Of a DNA stretch of 64,000 bases, positions 41,989-51,224 are shown piece by piece; positions within the stretch are counted from its first letter, which is position 1, and every line of letters begins with the position of its first letter. Source of the DNA: Mesorhizobium sp. AR02 (GTDB lineage Bacteria > Pseudomonadota > Alphaproteobacteria > Rhizobiales > Rhizobiaceae); NCBI RefSeq assembly GCF_024746835.1, contig NZ_CP080531.1, positions 4,236,001 to 4,300,000 of the forward strand. The letters are read 5' to 3'. A program made the position numbers and the translations under genes. The notes beneath the pieces are model-generated. The model did not search any database, had not been told where the DNA came from, and saw only the letters and a program-made list of their open reading frames with translations.

Positions 41989-42657
41989 TCAGAACACGAG
42001 CCGGTAGCCGAGGAAGCGCTTGGAATCGATCGGGTCTGTGCCCAGCTTCTCGCGCAGCTTCTTGCGCAATTTGCTGATGTGGCTTTCCACCACGTTCTCC
42101 TCGACCTCTTCGTCGAAGATGCCGTAGATGGCGTTGAAGACCTGGGTCTTGGTGACGCGGCGGCCGCGGTTGCTCGCCAGATATTCGAGGATGCGGCGTT
42201 CGCGACGCGGCAAGGGCAGCGGCTGGCCGTCGATCTCGGGGTCGCGGCCGTCCATGAAGATGCGCATGGCGCCGATCTCGGTGTAGGCGACATCCTCATG
42301 GGCGCGACGGCGGATGGCGGTGATGCGGGCCAGGATCTCTCTGATATGGACGGGCTTGCGGATGACGTCGTCGACGCCGCTCTCGAACAACCGCAGCGTG
42401 TTTTCCAGCGAATGCTGCTCGCTGAGCGCAATGACCGGAGCGCCGGTGCGGTCGCGGATCTGGCGCGGAGAGATGGCGCCGTCGCGGCAGTCGCCGATCA
42501 GGAAGGCCCGCACCGAACGCAGATCGGTGTCGGCGGCCGAGTTCACCCACTCGCCGAATTCGCCAGGCGCGAAGCCCGCACAGGCGACGCCCTCGCGATC
42601 AAAAAGTGAATTGTATCCCTCAGTTACGAGCTCTCGCTCGTCAACGATCACGATCAT
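41989..42657 (-). CDS. ftcR: OmpR-type flagellar regulator Rem/FtcR
   Basis: A 222-residue response-regulator-like activator. The N-terminus [15 protein letters not shown] matches Rem of Sinorhizobium and FtcR of Brucella; the receiver-like domain covers 1-115 and the winged-helix DNA-binding domain about 125-222 ([33 protein letters not shown]). These proteins activate middle flagellar genes including flgE and sit below VisNR in the cascade. The start at 42657 is the family start; a 24-residue extension is not supported. Upstream is a seven-base inverted repeat that could bind its own regulator. Confidence 0.93.
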   Translation of the reverse strand: MIVIVDERELVTEGYNSLFDREGVACAGFAPGEFGEWVNSAADTDLRSVRAFLIGDCRDGAISPRQIRDRTGAPVIALSEQHSLENTLRLFESGVDDVIRKPVHIREILARITAIRRRAHEDVAYTEIGAMRIFMDGRDPEIDGQPLPLPRRERRILEYLASNRGRRVTKTQVFNAIYGIFDEEVEENVVESHISKLRKKLREKLGTDPIDSKRFLGYRLVF

Positions 42658-42814
42658 CGGCCCCGCCTTCCGAATCAGCACATCTGCCCCGTGGGAAAAG
42701 GCGTAACCGCTGGCGGGAAACCTGAACAACCGTCATTTCTTGTAACTAGTTTCTTGGGAGTCTGGAATCGCACCGGTTGCATTAGCGTGCAGCCAGATAT
42801 GCTTTCGGTGGGAA

Positions 42815-42833
42815 GTTTTGAGCAAGTCAAAAC
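42815..42833. promoter_or_regulatory. Inverted repeat upstream of ftcR
   Basis: GTTTTGA (42815-42821) and TCAAAAC (42827-42833) form a symmetric site with a five-base gap, about 160 bases before the ftcR start. The 224-base region between ftcR and slt should hold the ftcR promoter, a known target of VisNR-type control in relatives. A second inverted pair, GCGTATT and AATACGC (about 42855-42878), may be the slt terminator. Confidence 0.35.
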
Positions 42834-42881
42834 GGCAACCCCAAAGCAGTGCGATGGGCGTATTAGAAGCAGAAAATACGC

Positions 42882-43472
42882 TTAGGGGTTGCAGAAGGCG
42901 CGGGCGTTGGTTGTCCACTTGCCGAAGCCGGTGGCAACCATGTTGGCGATTACCCTGCAGACATAGACCTTCTGCGCCGGGTCGTTGTCGGGACCGGCAT
43001 GATAGCGGGCGACGGCCATCGACCAGGTTTCGTGACGGGCATGGAGACTGGCCAGGAAACGCGCTGCGTAGTCGACGTTCTGGCGCGGGTCGAGCATGTC
43101 CTCGACGCTGCGGAAATGCGATGCGTGGTAGTGGTGGTTGATCTGCATGCAGCCGAGATCGATCAGCGTCTTGCCCTCGCGCTGTGCATTGGCGAAGGTG
43201 GCAAGCGCTTCGGCCCGGCTCTTTGGGAAGACTGCTTTTCCTTCTATATTCAATGCATTAGGCTGAAGACTGCCCTTCTTGCCCGTCTCGGTCAGGCCGA
43301 CGGCATAGAGGATGCCGGCGGGCACGCCATAGCGGTCGGCGGCGCGCAGGATCTCGGGCTCGCAGGGATTGGTGGCGGCGAGGGCGGCGTTCGCTAAGCT
43401 AGATAAACATATCGCCGCCAGCGCGTTCGCGAGATGGCGAAGCGGTGCGGCCGAGTGCTTGCGCGTCATCAT
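42882..43472 (-). CDS. Lytic transglycosylase SLT-domain protein
   Basis: A 196-residue periplasmic muramidase with a signal peptide (1-32). The SLT domain begins ILRAADRYGVPAGILYAVGLTETGKKG, where the glutamate of TETG is the catalytic acid, and continues with IDLGCMQINHHYH and VDYAARFLASL. It cleaves peptidoglycan with 1,6-anhydro ends, probably opening the wall for the rod because FlgJ here lacks its enzymatic half. GGGGGAACC precedes the ATG at 43472. Its first 74 bases overlap the 3' end of fliK in another frame. Confidence 0.88.
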   Translation of the reverse strand: MMTRKHSAAPLRHLANALAAICLSSLANAALAATNPCEPEILRAADRYGVPAGILYAVGLTETGKKGSLQPNALNIEGKAVFPKSRAEALATFANAQREGKTLIDLGCMQINHHYHASHFRSVEDMLDPRQNVDYAARFLASLHARHETWSMAVARYHAGPDNDPAQKVYVCRVIANMVATGFGKWTTNARAFCNP

Positions 43473-44763
43473 GGTTCCCCCTTGCGGACTGCTGGCCTGG
43501 TTGCTGGCCGCCGGCTCCACTGTTGCCGCCGCCGGAGTTTCCGGGCTGAAAGGAGGACTGGTCGCGGCCAGGCGCGGCGGTGAGCGAGGCGGTTGCATCC
43601 GCCCGGGTTGTAGCCGGAACGGCCACTGACGGTTGCATGATGGTGACCTTGTCAACCTCGAAGCCCAGCCCGCGCAGCGACTTGACGATTGCTTCGCTGT
43701 CGCTGGAAAGACGGCGGTAGGCGTCGTGCGTTTCGGGCTTCAGTTCAATCGAGAGTTGTTCTCCCGAGAGGCGAAGATGAGCCGTGACCATGCCCAGTTC
43801 GGCGGGGTGAAGTTCGATCTTCAACACATGTGTCGGAACGGCAACAGAGCTGGCCAGCTGGGTGTTCGCGGAGGCTGTCGAAAACGCCTGCGGGCCACCA
43901 TCGGCCGCTACGGCATTGATTACGTTGAGCGCTGCCTGGCTCATCGGAGCCTGCGGCGGGGCAGGGAAGCTGCGCTCGGAAACCACGTCGACGCGCGCCT
44001 GCGCCGAAAGCTGTTTTCCTGGCTCCGACCGCAACGAGGATTGGACGTCGGCGATGGACTTCAGCTGCGGCGCCACCTGCTTCGGCTCAACGCCCGGCAC
44101 CTCGGCAGTCGCCGTGTCGGGCAGCGGGCCGGCAGCGATTGCATTGTCACGCCGCGGCGCGCCAGCGCCGGCATCGCGGACGGCCTCGAGCTTCGTCAGC
44201 GGCCCGTCGACGAGCGACGCCTGCTCTGGTTTCGCCATCGGTTCGAGGTCGTCATGCCCGGCGGCGGATGTCGCCCGATAGGCCTTCGGCAAGAGCTGCC
44301 CGCCGAGCGCCGGTTGCTGTCCGGCTTCGCCTGCGTCGGCTGACTTGGCCGATGTCGAGAAATGGCGCAGGTCATGAAACGCCATCAGCAGAGGCAGATG
44401 GTCGTCGAGCGGCGTTGAGCCGGCGTCGGTTGTCGGCGTTTCGGTATCGGCGTCCTTGTCCGCCTCAACATCCTTGCCGTCTTTTGCGGATTTCGCAGCC
44501 GTCAATCCGGTCGGCGTGGTCCTTACCTTGCCGGACGGCATCGGTTCGTCCTGGCCTGCCTGTGCCGCAAGGCCGGCGGCAAGTTTGCTCCAGCGCGGGT
44601 CGCGCGACCCGGTCTCGGCCGTCGGCTGTTTTTCCGCCTGGCTCGCGCCACCATGCACCATCTTGCCGAAACCGACGTCATCCTTCTTGCCGGGCGCGGC
44701 CGGCTGTTCCGCCGTGCGCGCGGCGGTAAATCCTGGCAAGGCCGGGCCGAGGCTGGGGGTCAT
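43399..44763 (-). CDS. fliK: Hook-length control protein FliK (formerly MotD)
   Basis: A 454-residue export-switching ruler. The long, low-complexity N-terminal part (1-320) is rich in Ala, Pro, Lys and Asp. The conserved C-terminal Flg_hook domain lies at about 335-400: VLKIELHPAELGMVTAHLRL and DSEAIVKSLRGLGFEVDKV. In Sinorhizobium the gene was first named motD and later shown to be fliK. It overlaps the motC stop by four bases and extends 74 bases into slt, so all three are coupled. The tail after the Flg_hook domain is glycine- and glutamine-rich. Confidence 0.9.
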   Translation of the reverse strand: MTPSLGPALPGFTAARTAEQPAAPGKKDDVGFGKMVHGGASQAEKQPTAETGSRDPRWSKLAAGLAAQAGQDEPMPSGKVRTTPTGLTAAKSAKDGKDVEADKDADTETPTTDAGSTPLDDHLPLLMAFHDLRHFSTSAKSADAGEAGQQPALGGQLLPKAYRATSAAGHDDLEPMAKPEQASLVDGPLTKLEAVRDAGAGAPRRDNAIAAGPLPDTATAEVPGVEPKQVAPQLKSIADVQSSLRSEPGKQLSAQARVDVVSERSFPAPPQAPMSQAALNVINAVAADGGPQAFSTASANTQLASSVAVPTHVLKIELHPAELGMVTAHLRLSGEQLSIELKPETHDAYRRLSSDSEAIVKSLRGLGFEVDKVTIMQPSVAVPATTRADATASLTAAPGRDQSSFQPGNSGGGNSGAGGQQPGQQSARGNHDDAQALGRTASPSRERAGGDMFI

Positions 44764-46128
44764 TTCGGGGCGGCTCCAAGCATCTGGTCGATCAGGTCGA
44801 GCTGTCGACGGGTTTTCATCATGGCGGCGTCGGTCGGATCGGTCGTGTCGGGACCGGCAGAGGTTGCCGGCGCCGACGCCGGCAGCACCGTTGCCGCATC
44901 GGCTGAAGGCGCCGGCGCTTTCGGCGCAGCAACCACTGTCCCGCCGGACGACGGGGCGGCGGGCTGTTCGGAGACGGCACCCTCGACAGGCGGCAATCCG
45001 GCCTCGTCAGCGGCCTGGACGGCGACTTCAGGTTTGGGCTGTGGCGTAGCGTCTGCAGGCGCCGGACTTGCGGCTGGAAGGGAAGCGGGTGGCGCCACCA
45101 CCTCACCGGCGATCGCCTGCGCGGCGTCGAGCAGGTCACGGTCACCGTCCGACAACTTGCTGCGGTCAATCTTGCCGAGCTTGGTGCGCACGTCCTCGAT
45201 CGTGCCCGAAGTCACGGTGGACAGGCTGGAGTAAAGCAGCGCGCGCGGATCGCCCTGATTGGTGTTGCCGTCACGACCCTGCTCGGCCCGTGCCGAGGCG
45301 AAGGCCGACAATTCACTCAGGCCGTCGATCGCGGCGCGGCGGGCAATGCGCAGATAGATCACCTTTTCGCGCTCGGGATCCATCATCGCGGTGATATCGG
45401 CCAGCTTGTCCTGGCTGATCGACATGTGCAGCGTGATGACGCCGGAGACGAAGGAATCGGCGAACTGGCTGGCATAGGGCGAATAGAGGTAGCGCTCGAC
45501 ATACTGGGTGGAGGCAAGCGCGAACCGTGCCCCGTCGCCTTGCGCCACGGCGATGCCGACCGATCGGCGCAAGGCCGCTTCCTCAACCACGTGTGCCAGG
45601 GCTGAGCAGCTTGGCCTCGTCGAGCAGCGTCAGCGCCGCCGCCGGGTCGTCCGTCGCCATCAGCGATCCTTTGACCAGGGCAAGGAACGCGCCGAGATCG
45701 CCGGGCAGTGTCATCGGATCGATCGGCCTCAGGGCTTCGATCGCGTCGCCGGGCCGGCCGTTCAGATAGTCGATCACGCCCTTGGCGATGGCGAGACCCG
45801 CCGGATCCGTGGCGGCACGCGACACGGCCGCCTCGACAGTCACCGGATTGCCGCCGCTCATGCCGTAGACCAGGAGCGCGCGAAAATTCTTGGGATCCTT
45901 GAAGTCCTCCGCATCCGCTTCGCGCAGGCGCGTATCGGTCATCTCGAGCAGCTTGGCCTGCATCGGCATCGCGGCGTGATCGCCGGCGGCGATGCGGTCC
46001 TGGACGAGCTGCAGCGAACGCACCAACTGGTAAGGCTGCAGCGTGTCCTGGGCGAAGCCGGCCGACGGATAGCCGGCTGCCAGCAGCAACAGGCCCATCA
46101 GCCGGCTGGTGACGGCCGCCCGCTTCAT
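44760..46128 (-). pseudogene. motC: motC, periplasmic motility protein, split by a one-base frameshift
   Basis: Two overlapping pieces together cover MotC. The first (46128 to 45583) has a signal peptide (MKRAAVTSRLMGLLLLAAGY) and runs to LLSPGTRG before a TGA at 45583-45585. The second continues in the next frame from VEEAALRRSVGIA to the end at 44760. Removing one base within 45586-45594 (for example turning CGTG into CTG) would join them into 455 codons, near the length of known MotC. MotC binds MotB in the periplasm and is needed for rotation in Sinorhizobium. The downstream piece could start at a GTG (45590) but would lack a signal. A sequencing error is the other explanation. Confidence 0.75.
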
Positions 46129-47534
46129 CCGCCGGTCGCCATCAGGATCTCGATACGGCGATTGGCCGCCGACAGGGGATCGGCCGGATCCTTCGGCTGG
46201 CGGTCGGCGAAGCCGGCGACCTCGGTGATGCGCCGTTCGTCGACGCCGCCGCGCACGAGCATGTAGTAGGCGGAATGCGCGCGCGCCGTCGACAGCCGCC
46301 AATTGTCGTAGCTGGCGCTGCGGAACGGCCGCGCATCGGTGTGACCGTTGATGCTGATGGTGCCCTTCTGGCCGTTGACGATGCGGCCGATCTTTTCCAT
46401 CGCCAGCACCAGTTCGCGGCTCGGCACCGCCGAGCCGACTTCGAACATGCCGAAGTCGAGCTGATCGGTGATCGAGATGACGACGCCCTTGTCGGTGGCT
46501 TCCACCGAGACTCCGTCATGCAGCTTGTCGCCGGGCTTGAAGGCATCGGCCAGCTGCCGCTTGACGTCGGCCGCGGCCTTCATCGCTGCGGCGGTGGGCG
46601 GCTTTTGCCCGGCTTCAGGCGCGGTCGTCTCTTGCGCGGCGGCTGCGGCATCCGCCTTGGCGGCAGCCGCGGCCTTGCTGTCTCCAGCCTTGGTATCGCC
46701 GGCCTTGGCACTGCTGGCTTTGGTTTCGCTGGCTTTGGTTTCGCTGGCCTTGGTTTCGCCGGCCTTGGCCATCGTTGCTGCGGCGTCCTTGCCATCTCCG
46801 GCCAGGGGCTCGAGAGGTGCGTCCTTGACGGGCGGTGCCGGCGGCACGGCCTTGACCTTGGCGACCTGCGTTTCCGCGGCCTTGTCGCCTGATTTGAGCG
46901 GGTCGCCCTCGATCTTGGGGCGCTGCGCACTCGCCTCGGCGGCGGGCGTGGCGACCTGCTGCGACCAGAAATCGGGCTCGAAGGGATCGCGGTAGGACGC
47001 GCCGCCCGAGGCGCCCGTCGCCGGACCGGCGCTCTGCGCGCCGCCATCGCCCTTCTGGCTGACATTCTGCATGACGCCGGTGTCGGTGGCGATTTCGGAG
47101 AGCACGGCGTAAGGGTCGGCGAACAGATGCTCGTCGGACTGCTCAGCCTTGTTCGGCTCCTGCTTGTCCTGCTTGCGGTTGGATGAGCCCGCCGCGCCGA
47201 TGCCATCTTGTCCGGATTTTTTCGTCGCCTCCTGCGGGTCGTGGGTCGTCATCCCGACCGCGCGGGGCCCATTGCCGAGATCCTCAAGGCCCTTGCGGCT
47301 CGACTCACGGTCGACCAGCTTGACTGGGTTGAAGTAGCTGGCGACGGCCGCCTTGGTCTGTTCGTTGGCGGCGTTGATCAGCCACATGACCAGGAAGAAG
47401 CACATCATGGCGGTCATGAAGTCGGCGAAGGCAATCTTCCAGACGCCGCCATGATGGGCTTCGTCGTGGTCGTCATGAGCCCGCCGCACGATGATGATCT
47501 CGTGCCTGCCGTGATCGGCCTCGGCGACACTCAT
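46125..47534 (-). CDS. motB: Stator protein MotB (rhizobial long form)
   Basis: A 469-residue stator subunit. One membrane helix (about 35-55) carries FADFMTAMMCFFLVMWLI, in which the aspartate of FADFM is the proton acceptor. The C-terminal OmpA-like domain (about 350-465: TISINGHTDARPF and WRLSTARAHSAYY) grips peptidoglycan. Between them is a long linker with five-residue repeats of the KASET type (about 255-290). The start at 47534 overlaps the FliH-like stop by four bases. MotA is not in this window. Confidence 0.93.
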   Translation of the reverse strand: MSVAEADHGRHEIIIVRRAHDDHDEAHHGGVWKIAFADFMTAMMCFFLVMWLINAANEQTKAAVASYFNPVKLVDRESSRKGLEDLGNGPRAVGMTTHDPQEATKKSGQDGIGAAGSSNRKQDKQEPNKAEQSDEHLFADPYAVLSEIATDTGVMQNVSQKGDGGAQSAGPATGASGGASYRDPFEPDFWSQQVATPAAEASAQRPKIEGDPLKSGDKAAETQVAKVKAVPPAPPVKDAPLEPLAGDGKDAAATMAKAGETKASETKASETKASSAKAGDTKAGDSKAAAAAKADAAAAAQETTAPEAGQKPPTAAAMKAAADVKRQLADAFKPGDKLHDGVSVEATDKGVVISITDQLDFGMFEVGSAVPSRELVLAMEKIGRIVNGQKGTISINGHTDARPFRSASYDNWRLSTARAHSAYYMLVRGGVDERRITEVAGFADRQPKDPADPLSAANRRIEILMATGG

Positions 47535-48151
47535 GACAGGACCTCGGAAAGGGTTGCCGACCATTCGGCGATGCGTGTTTCGAACACGGCCTCGTCAATG
47601 GTCACCGTCAGGTCGAAGCCGGGCGCCTCGATGAAATCGAGATTTGCAATGCGTGGTCCAAGCGATGCCTTCAGCGTTTCGAACAGCGACAGCGGACCGC
47701 GGACGGCGATACGCACCGCGTCGCCGTCGCCGACGGCTTCGCGAACCGCGCCGGCAAGCGCCTCGAGCGAACGCTTCTGCAGATCGTCGCTGACAACGCC
47801 GCCGATGATGCGGGCGACCGTGGCTGCGACGAGGTCCGTCACGCGCGTCTCCATGGCGTCGATGCGCAGCGAGACCGCCTTGCCGATATCACCGCCGAAG
47901 CTTTCGAGAAAGATCCTTGCTTCCTCGGCATTCGCCTGACGCTCCGCTTCCAAGGCCGCGTCATGGGCAGCGACAAGCCGTTCCGCCAGCGTTGCCTCCG
48001 CCTGGGCAACCGCCTCGGCGATCAGCGTGCCGATATCGGCCTTCGGTGCGGATGCTTCCGGTCTGTGTTCGGACGCGGCCTGGGGCTGGCTGACGCGCGG
48101 CGCGCGCGTGCCGAAATCAGGGAGAAGATCGAAAAGGGCTGCGGAGGCCAT
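47531..48151 (-). CDS. FliH-like regulator of the FliI ATPase
   Basis: A 206-residue cytoplasmic protein lying between fliF and motB, as in Brucella. Residues 40-90 form a long alanine- and glutamate-rich helix (EAVAQAEATLAERLVAAHDA) and the C-terminal half has the strand-helix pattern of FliH/SctL (DDLQKRSLEALAGAVREAVG and EAPGFDLTVTIDE). FliH dimers hold FliI and steer it to the export gate. Identity is by pattern and position, since FliH proteins diverge strongly. It follows fliF by three bases and overlaps motB. Confidence 0.72.
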   Translation of the reverse strand: MASAALFDLLPDFGTRAPRVSQPQAASEHRPEASAPKADIGTLIAEAVAQAEATLAERLVAAHDAALEAERQANAEEARIFLESFGGDIGKAVSLRIDAMETRVTDLVAATVARIIGGVVSDDLQKRSLEALAGAVREAVGDGDAVRIAVRGPLSLFETLKASLGPRIANLDFIEAPGFDLTVTIDEAVFETRIAEWSATLSEVLS

Positions 48152-48154
48152 GGT

Positions 48155-49804
48155 TTACGCCGCGACTTCCTGGGCCGCCCATTTGCGCAGGATCTGCGCG
48201 GTGCGCTCCTCATTGAGGTCGACCATGCGGGCAAGCCGCTCCTGTGGCGCCGGCCTGATCTTCTGGCGAAGATCATCGAGCGGATTGGCGCCGGGCCGCG
48301 AGCCGGGCAAGGCGCCGATGGCGGCACCGGCATCGGCGGAAGCGGCTGCCTCCGGTGTCGGCAGCGAACGCTGGACTTCATCGAAATTGGGGCCCGACAG
48401 AGCGGGTGTCGCCTTTGCCGTCAGCGCCGCCGCCATCGGCCGCAGGCCGAAGAAGGCCACCAGGAAGACCACGACGATGAAAGCGCCGGCGTTGATCAGC
48501 GTGCCGGCGTGCTGGCCGACGGAATCCAGCATTCCAGCCTGCGGGATCGCCTCGCCGTCCAGCCCGTCGATGAATTCGACCGCCGAGACGTCGATGACGT
48601 CACCGCGCTTGTCGTCGAGGCCGGTGGCAGACGTCACCATCTTCTGGATCTCGGCGACGCGCTTGGCGATCTGCTCCGGGGTCGCGTCCTTGCCAAGGAT
48701 CGCCTTCAGCCGATCCTGGTTGACGACGACGGCGATCGACATCTTGGTGACGGTATAGCCGTTGGAGACGGTGGCGATCTTCTTGGAGTTGATCTCGTAA
48801 TTGGTGATCTCTTCCTTGCGGTCGTTGGCCGAAGAGGTTTGCGGACCCTCGGTGCTGGTCGCCTGGGTCTCCGGCAGGTTCTGCTCGACGCTGGCCGGGG
48901 TCGAGGCCTGCTTCTGGTTGCTGTTTTCATTGGCGCGCACTGACTGCACCGAGCGCTCGACACGTGAATTCGGATCGAAAATGGTTTCTTCCGTCTGGCG
49001 GGTGTCGGTGTTGACCTCGGCCTTGACGCTGGCGCGGAAATTGTCGGGGCCGAGATACGGCGCCAGCGCGCGGCGAATGTTGTCGCCGATCTGGGCCTCG
49101 ACGGTCTGCTCGACGCCGAGCGTGCGGGCCGCACTGGTGTTGGAGGGATCATCGCCGGCGGCCAGCAGGTTGCCGTTGGAATCGAGCACCGTCACCTTGT
49201 CGGCCGACAGGCCAGGCACGGCGGCGGCGACGAGATGGCGGATCGACTGGGCACTTTTCTCGGCGTCGATGCCGGCATAGCGGATGACGACCGATGCCGA
49301 GGGCTGCTGTTCGTCGCGGCGGAAATTGGCGCGCTCGGACATGACGATGTGGACGCGCGCCGCCTTGATGCCTGATATGGACTGGATGGTGCGGGCGATC
49401 TCGCCTTCCAGCGCACGCACGCGGGTGATCTGCTGCATGAACGAGGTCAGGCCCATAGCGCCGACATTGTCGAACAGTTCGTAGCCGGCATTGGCGCTGG
49501 TCGGCAGACCCTTTTCGGCAAGCAGCATGCGTGCCTGCGCCGTGGTGCCGGCCGGCACCAGCACGGAGGTTCCGTCGGCGCCGACGTCGAAGCCGATGCC
49601 GGCCTCGCCCAGCACCAGGCCGATCTGGTTCACGTCGGAACGGTCGAGGCCGACATAGAGCGTGTCGTAGGCCGGGCGGTTGAGGTAGACCGAGGCGATG
49701 CCGATGACGCCCATCACCAGAACGGCGATGCCCGCCAGCATGGCGAGGCGCTTTACGCCAAAACCGCGGAGATTCGAGATGATGCTCTGGATCTGTTCCG
49801 GCAC
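48155..49804 (-). CDS. fliF: MS-ring protein FliF
   Basis: A 549-residue inner-membrane ring protein. Two membrane helices (about 20-40 and 430-452) enclose the periplasmic ring domains: YVGLDRSDVNQIGLVLGEAG, then EGEIARTIQSISGIKAARVH and ANFRRDEQQPSASVVI. The C-terminal tail QERLARMVDLNEERTAQILRKW is the helix that binds FliG. It is the first gene of the fliF to slt operon; the promoter must lie in 49805-49872, next to the flagellin terminator. Length is normal for the family. Confidence 0.95.
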   Translation of the reverse strand: MPEQIQSIISNLRGFGVKRLAMLAGIAVLVMGVIGIASVYLNRPAYDTLYVGLDRSDVNQIGLVLGEAGIGFDVGADGTSVLVPAGTTAQARMLLAEKGLPTSANAGYELFDNVGAMGLTSFMQQITRVRALEGEIARTIQSISGIKAARVHIVMSERANFRRDEQQPSASVVIRYAGIDAEKSAQSIRHLVAAAVPGLSADKVTVLDSNGNLLAAGDDPSNTSAARTLGVEQTVEAQIGDNIRRALAPYLGPDNFRASVKAEVNTDTRQTEETIFDPNSRVERSVQSVRANENSNQKQASTPASVEQNLPETQATSTEGPQTSSANDRKEEITNYEINSKKIATVSNGYTVTKMSIAVVVNQDRLKAILGKDATPEQIAKRVAEIQKMVTSATGLDDKRGDVIDVSAVEFIDGLDGEAIPQAGMLDSVGQHAGTLINAGAFIVVVFLVAFFGLRPMAAALTAKATPALSGPNFDEVQRSLPTPEAAASADAGAAIGALPGSRPGANPLDDLRQKIRPAPQERLARMVDLNEERTAQILRKWAAQEVAA

Positions 49805-49872
49805 GATAGAGCGACTCCCAGCATGATTGTCCGCCGGAACACTAGCCCTCGAAGCTTGTGCGAAAATGAAAT

Positions 49873-49897
49873 CGGGCCGCGCTTGCGGCGCGGCCCG
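49873..49897 (-). terminator. Rho-independent terminator of flagellin gene 1
   Basis: CGGGCCGCGC (49873-49882) and GCGCGGCCCG (49888-49897) form a ten-base G/C stem 38 bases after the flagellin stop; on the minus strand it is followed by ATTTCATTTT. It is almost identical to the terminator of the second flagellin, which suggests that gene and terminator were duplicated together. Confidence 0.75.
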
Positions 49898-49935
49898 TGA
49901 ATTGGAGGTAGGGGTATCTGTCCGTTACGGCTGGA

Positions 49936-51003
49936 TTAGCCGTTCTTGAACAGCGACAGGATCGACTGCGACGAGCTGTTGGCGATCGACAGGGACTGGA
50001 TGCCGAGCTGCTGTTGCACCTGCAGTGCCTGCAGGCGGGTCGATTCCTTGTTCATGTCGGCATCGACGAGCTGACCGACGCCGCGGTCGATGGAGTCCAT
50101 CAGGCTCTGCGTGAAGGTCTTCTGCAGGTCGATGGAGCTCTTTGCCGAACCGAGGATGGTGGCCTGGTCGGTCAGCTGGCTCATGACCTTGTCGATCTTG
50201 CCGATCATCTGGGTGATGATATCGTCGGTCACGCCTGATGCCGTGATGTCGAGATTGAAGGCGGAAACGTTGTCGACCTTGGCGACCGCCCCCGCAGCTG
50301 TCTGACCAGCGGTGTTGGCGGCAATGTCCGTGGAGCCACCGGCGAGCGCGGTCGCATAGGCGTTGTCGTAAAGGGTCTGGGCCGCCGCTGTCGCGTACAC
50401 AGACGTCTTGCGGTCGAGCGTGCCCTGGTTCTTGACGGCGGTGGAGAGACCGGAATCGAACAGTTTCGTGCTCTCGACATCGATGTCGATCGTTCCGAGC
50501 GAGATGGCGCCAGACGAGGAGCGGTTGAAGGACGAGACGATCTTGGCGTCGGGTTGGACGCCGTCATTAGGGGCAGCGACCTGCGTTGACGTCACTGAAA
50601 GGAAATTCGAACCCGAAAAGGTGGCGGCATCGGCAAAGGACTTCATCTGCGCCTGGAGCGCGGTGATTTCCGTCTGCGTCTTTGCCTTGGCGGCATCCGT
50701 CTGGCCGACGGTCGAAAGCAGCTTGGTCTTGATCTGGCCGATCGACGTCAGAACATTGTTCATGCCGGTATAGGCGGTGTCGACCTTGGATGCGCCGAGG
50801 CCGAGCGCATCCTGTACGGTCGACAGCGCCTGGTTGTCGGAGCGCATCGTCGTGGCGATCGACCAGTAGGCGGCGTTGTCGGAAGCTTCGGCGACCCTAT
50901 AGCCGGTCGAGATTCGAGCCTGTGTCTGCTGGAGCGATTTGTTGGTGGCGTTGAGGCTTTGAAGTGCAGTCAACGCCGCAGCGTTTGTCATGATGCTCGC
51001 CAA
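49936..51003 (-). CDS. Flagellin (gene 1)
   Basis: A 355-residue filament subunit. Conserved helical ends SLNATNKSLQQTQARISTGY and LVDADMNKESTRLQALQVQQ with the C-terminal SIANSSSQSILSLFKNG make the D0/D1 core; the middle (about 130-270) is variable. The start is a TTG at 51003 with GGAG eight bases upstream (51012-51015), at the place where flagellin 2 has ATG. The gene is separated from its tandem paralogue by an IS element. A CCGG-core hairpin lies between promoter and ribosome site. Export is by the type III gate and no signal peptide is expected. Confidence 0.94.
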   Translation of the reverse strand: MASIMTNAAALTALQSLNATNKSLQQTQARISTGYRVAEASDNAAYWSIATTMRSDNQALSTVQDALGLGASKVDTAYTGMNNVLTSIGQIKTKLLSTVGQTDAAKAKTQTEITALQAQMKSFADAATFSGSNFLSVTSTQVAAPNDGVQPDAKIVSSFNRSSSGAISLGTIDIDVESTKLFDSGLSTAVKNQGTLDRKTSVYATAAAQTLYDNAYATALAGGSTDIAANTAGQTAAGAVAKVDNVSAFNLDITASGVTDDIITQMIGKIDKVMSQLTDQATILGSAKSSIDLQKTFTQSLMDSIDRGVGQLVDADMNKESTRLQALQVQQQLGIQSLSIANSSSQSILSLFKNG

Positions 51004-51025
51004 GAAACTCGCTCCTTTTTTCCAG

Positions 51026-51048
51026 GCCGGTCTTTCTCAAAAACCGGC
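51026..51048 (-). promoter_or_regulatory. 5' leader hairpin of flagellin gene 1
   Basis: GCCGGT (51026-51031) and ACCGGC (51043-51048) form a stem, extended by TTT/AAA pairing in the loop, ending about 10 bases before the GGAG ribosome site. The second flagellin has a similar CCGG stem in the same place. A binding site for FlbT or another leader-binding factor is a reasonable inference. Confidence 0.5.
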
Positions 51049-51126
51049 GTTGCCCTCGCGAGCCGCTCGCCCGCCTATCGATTGCCGTCGTCCCGACCGG
51101 GCCGATTCGCCAATCCGTTGTAAGCT

Positions 51127-51138
51127 ATGGTTAACCAT
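51127..51138. promoter_or_regulatory. Palindrome in the upstream region of flagellin gene 1
   Basis: ATGGTTAACCAT is a perfect 12-base palindrome, and the sequence TATGGTTAAC recurs at about 51150-51159 in the same direction. The pair lies about 125-155 bases before the flagellin start and could bind a regulator of late flagellar genes. On the minus strand this is upstream of the leader hairpin. Confidence 0.35.
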
Positions 51139-51224
51139 GACTAGCTTGTTATGGTTAACGGCCTGTTAAAGGCTCGCTTTGGAGGGTTAGGAAACGAGGG
51201 TTGCGCGGGGCTGGAGCAAACGCA

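Noticed and set aside
46690..46785. 15-bp tandem repeats considered as a non-coding repeat array.
   Set aside because: They keep the motB frame and encode the KASET-type linker.
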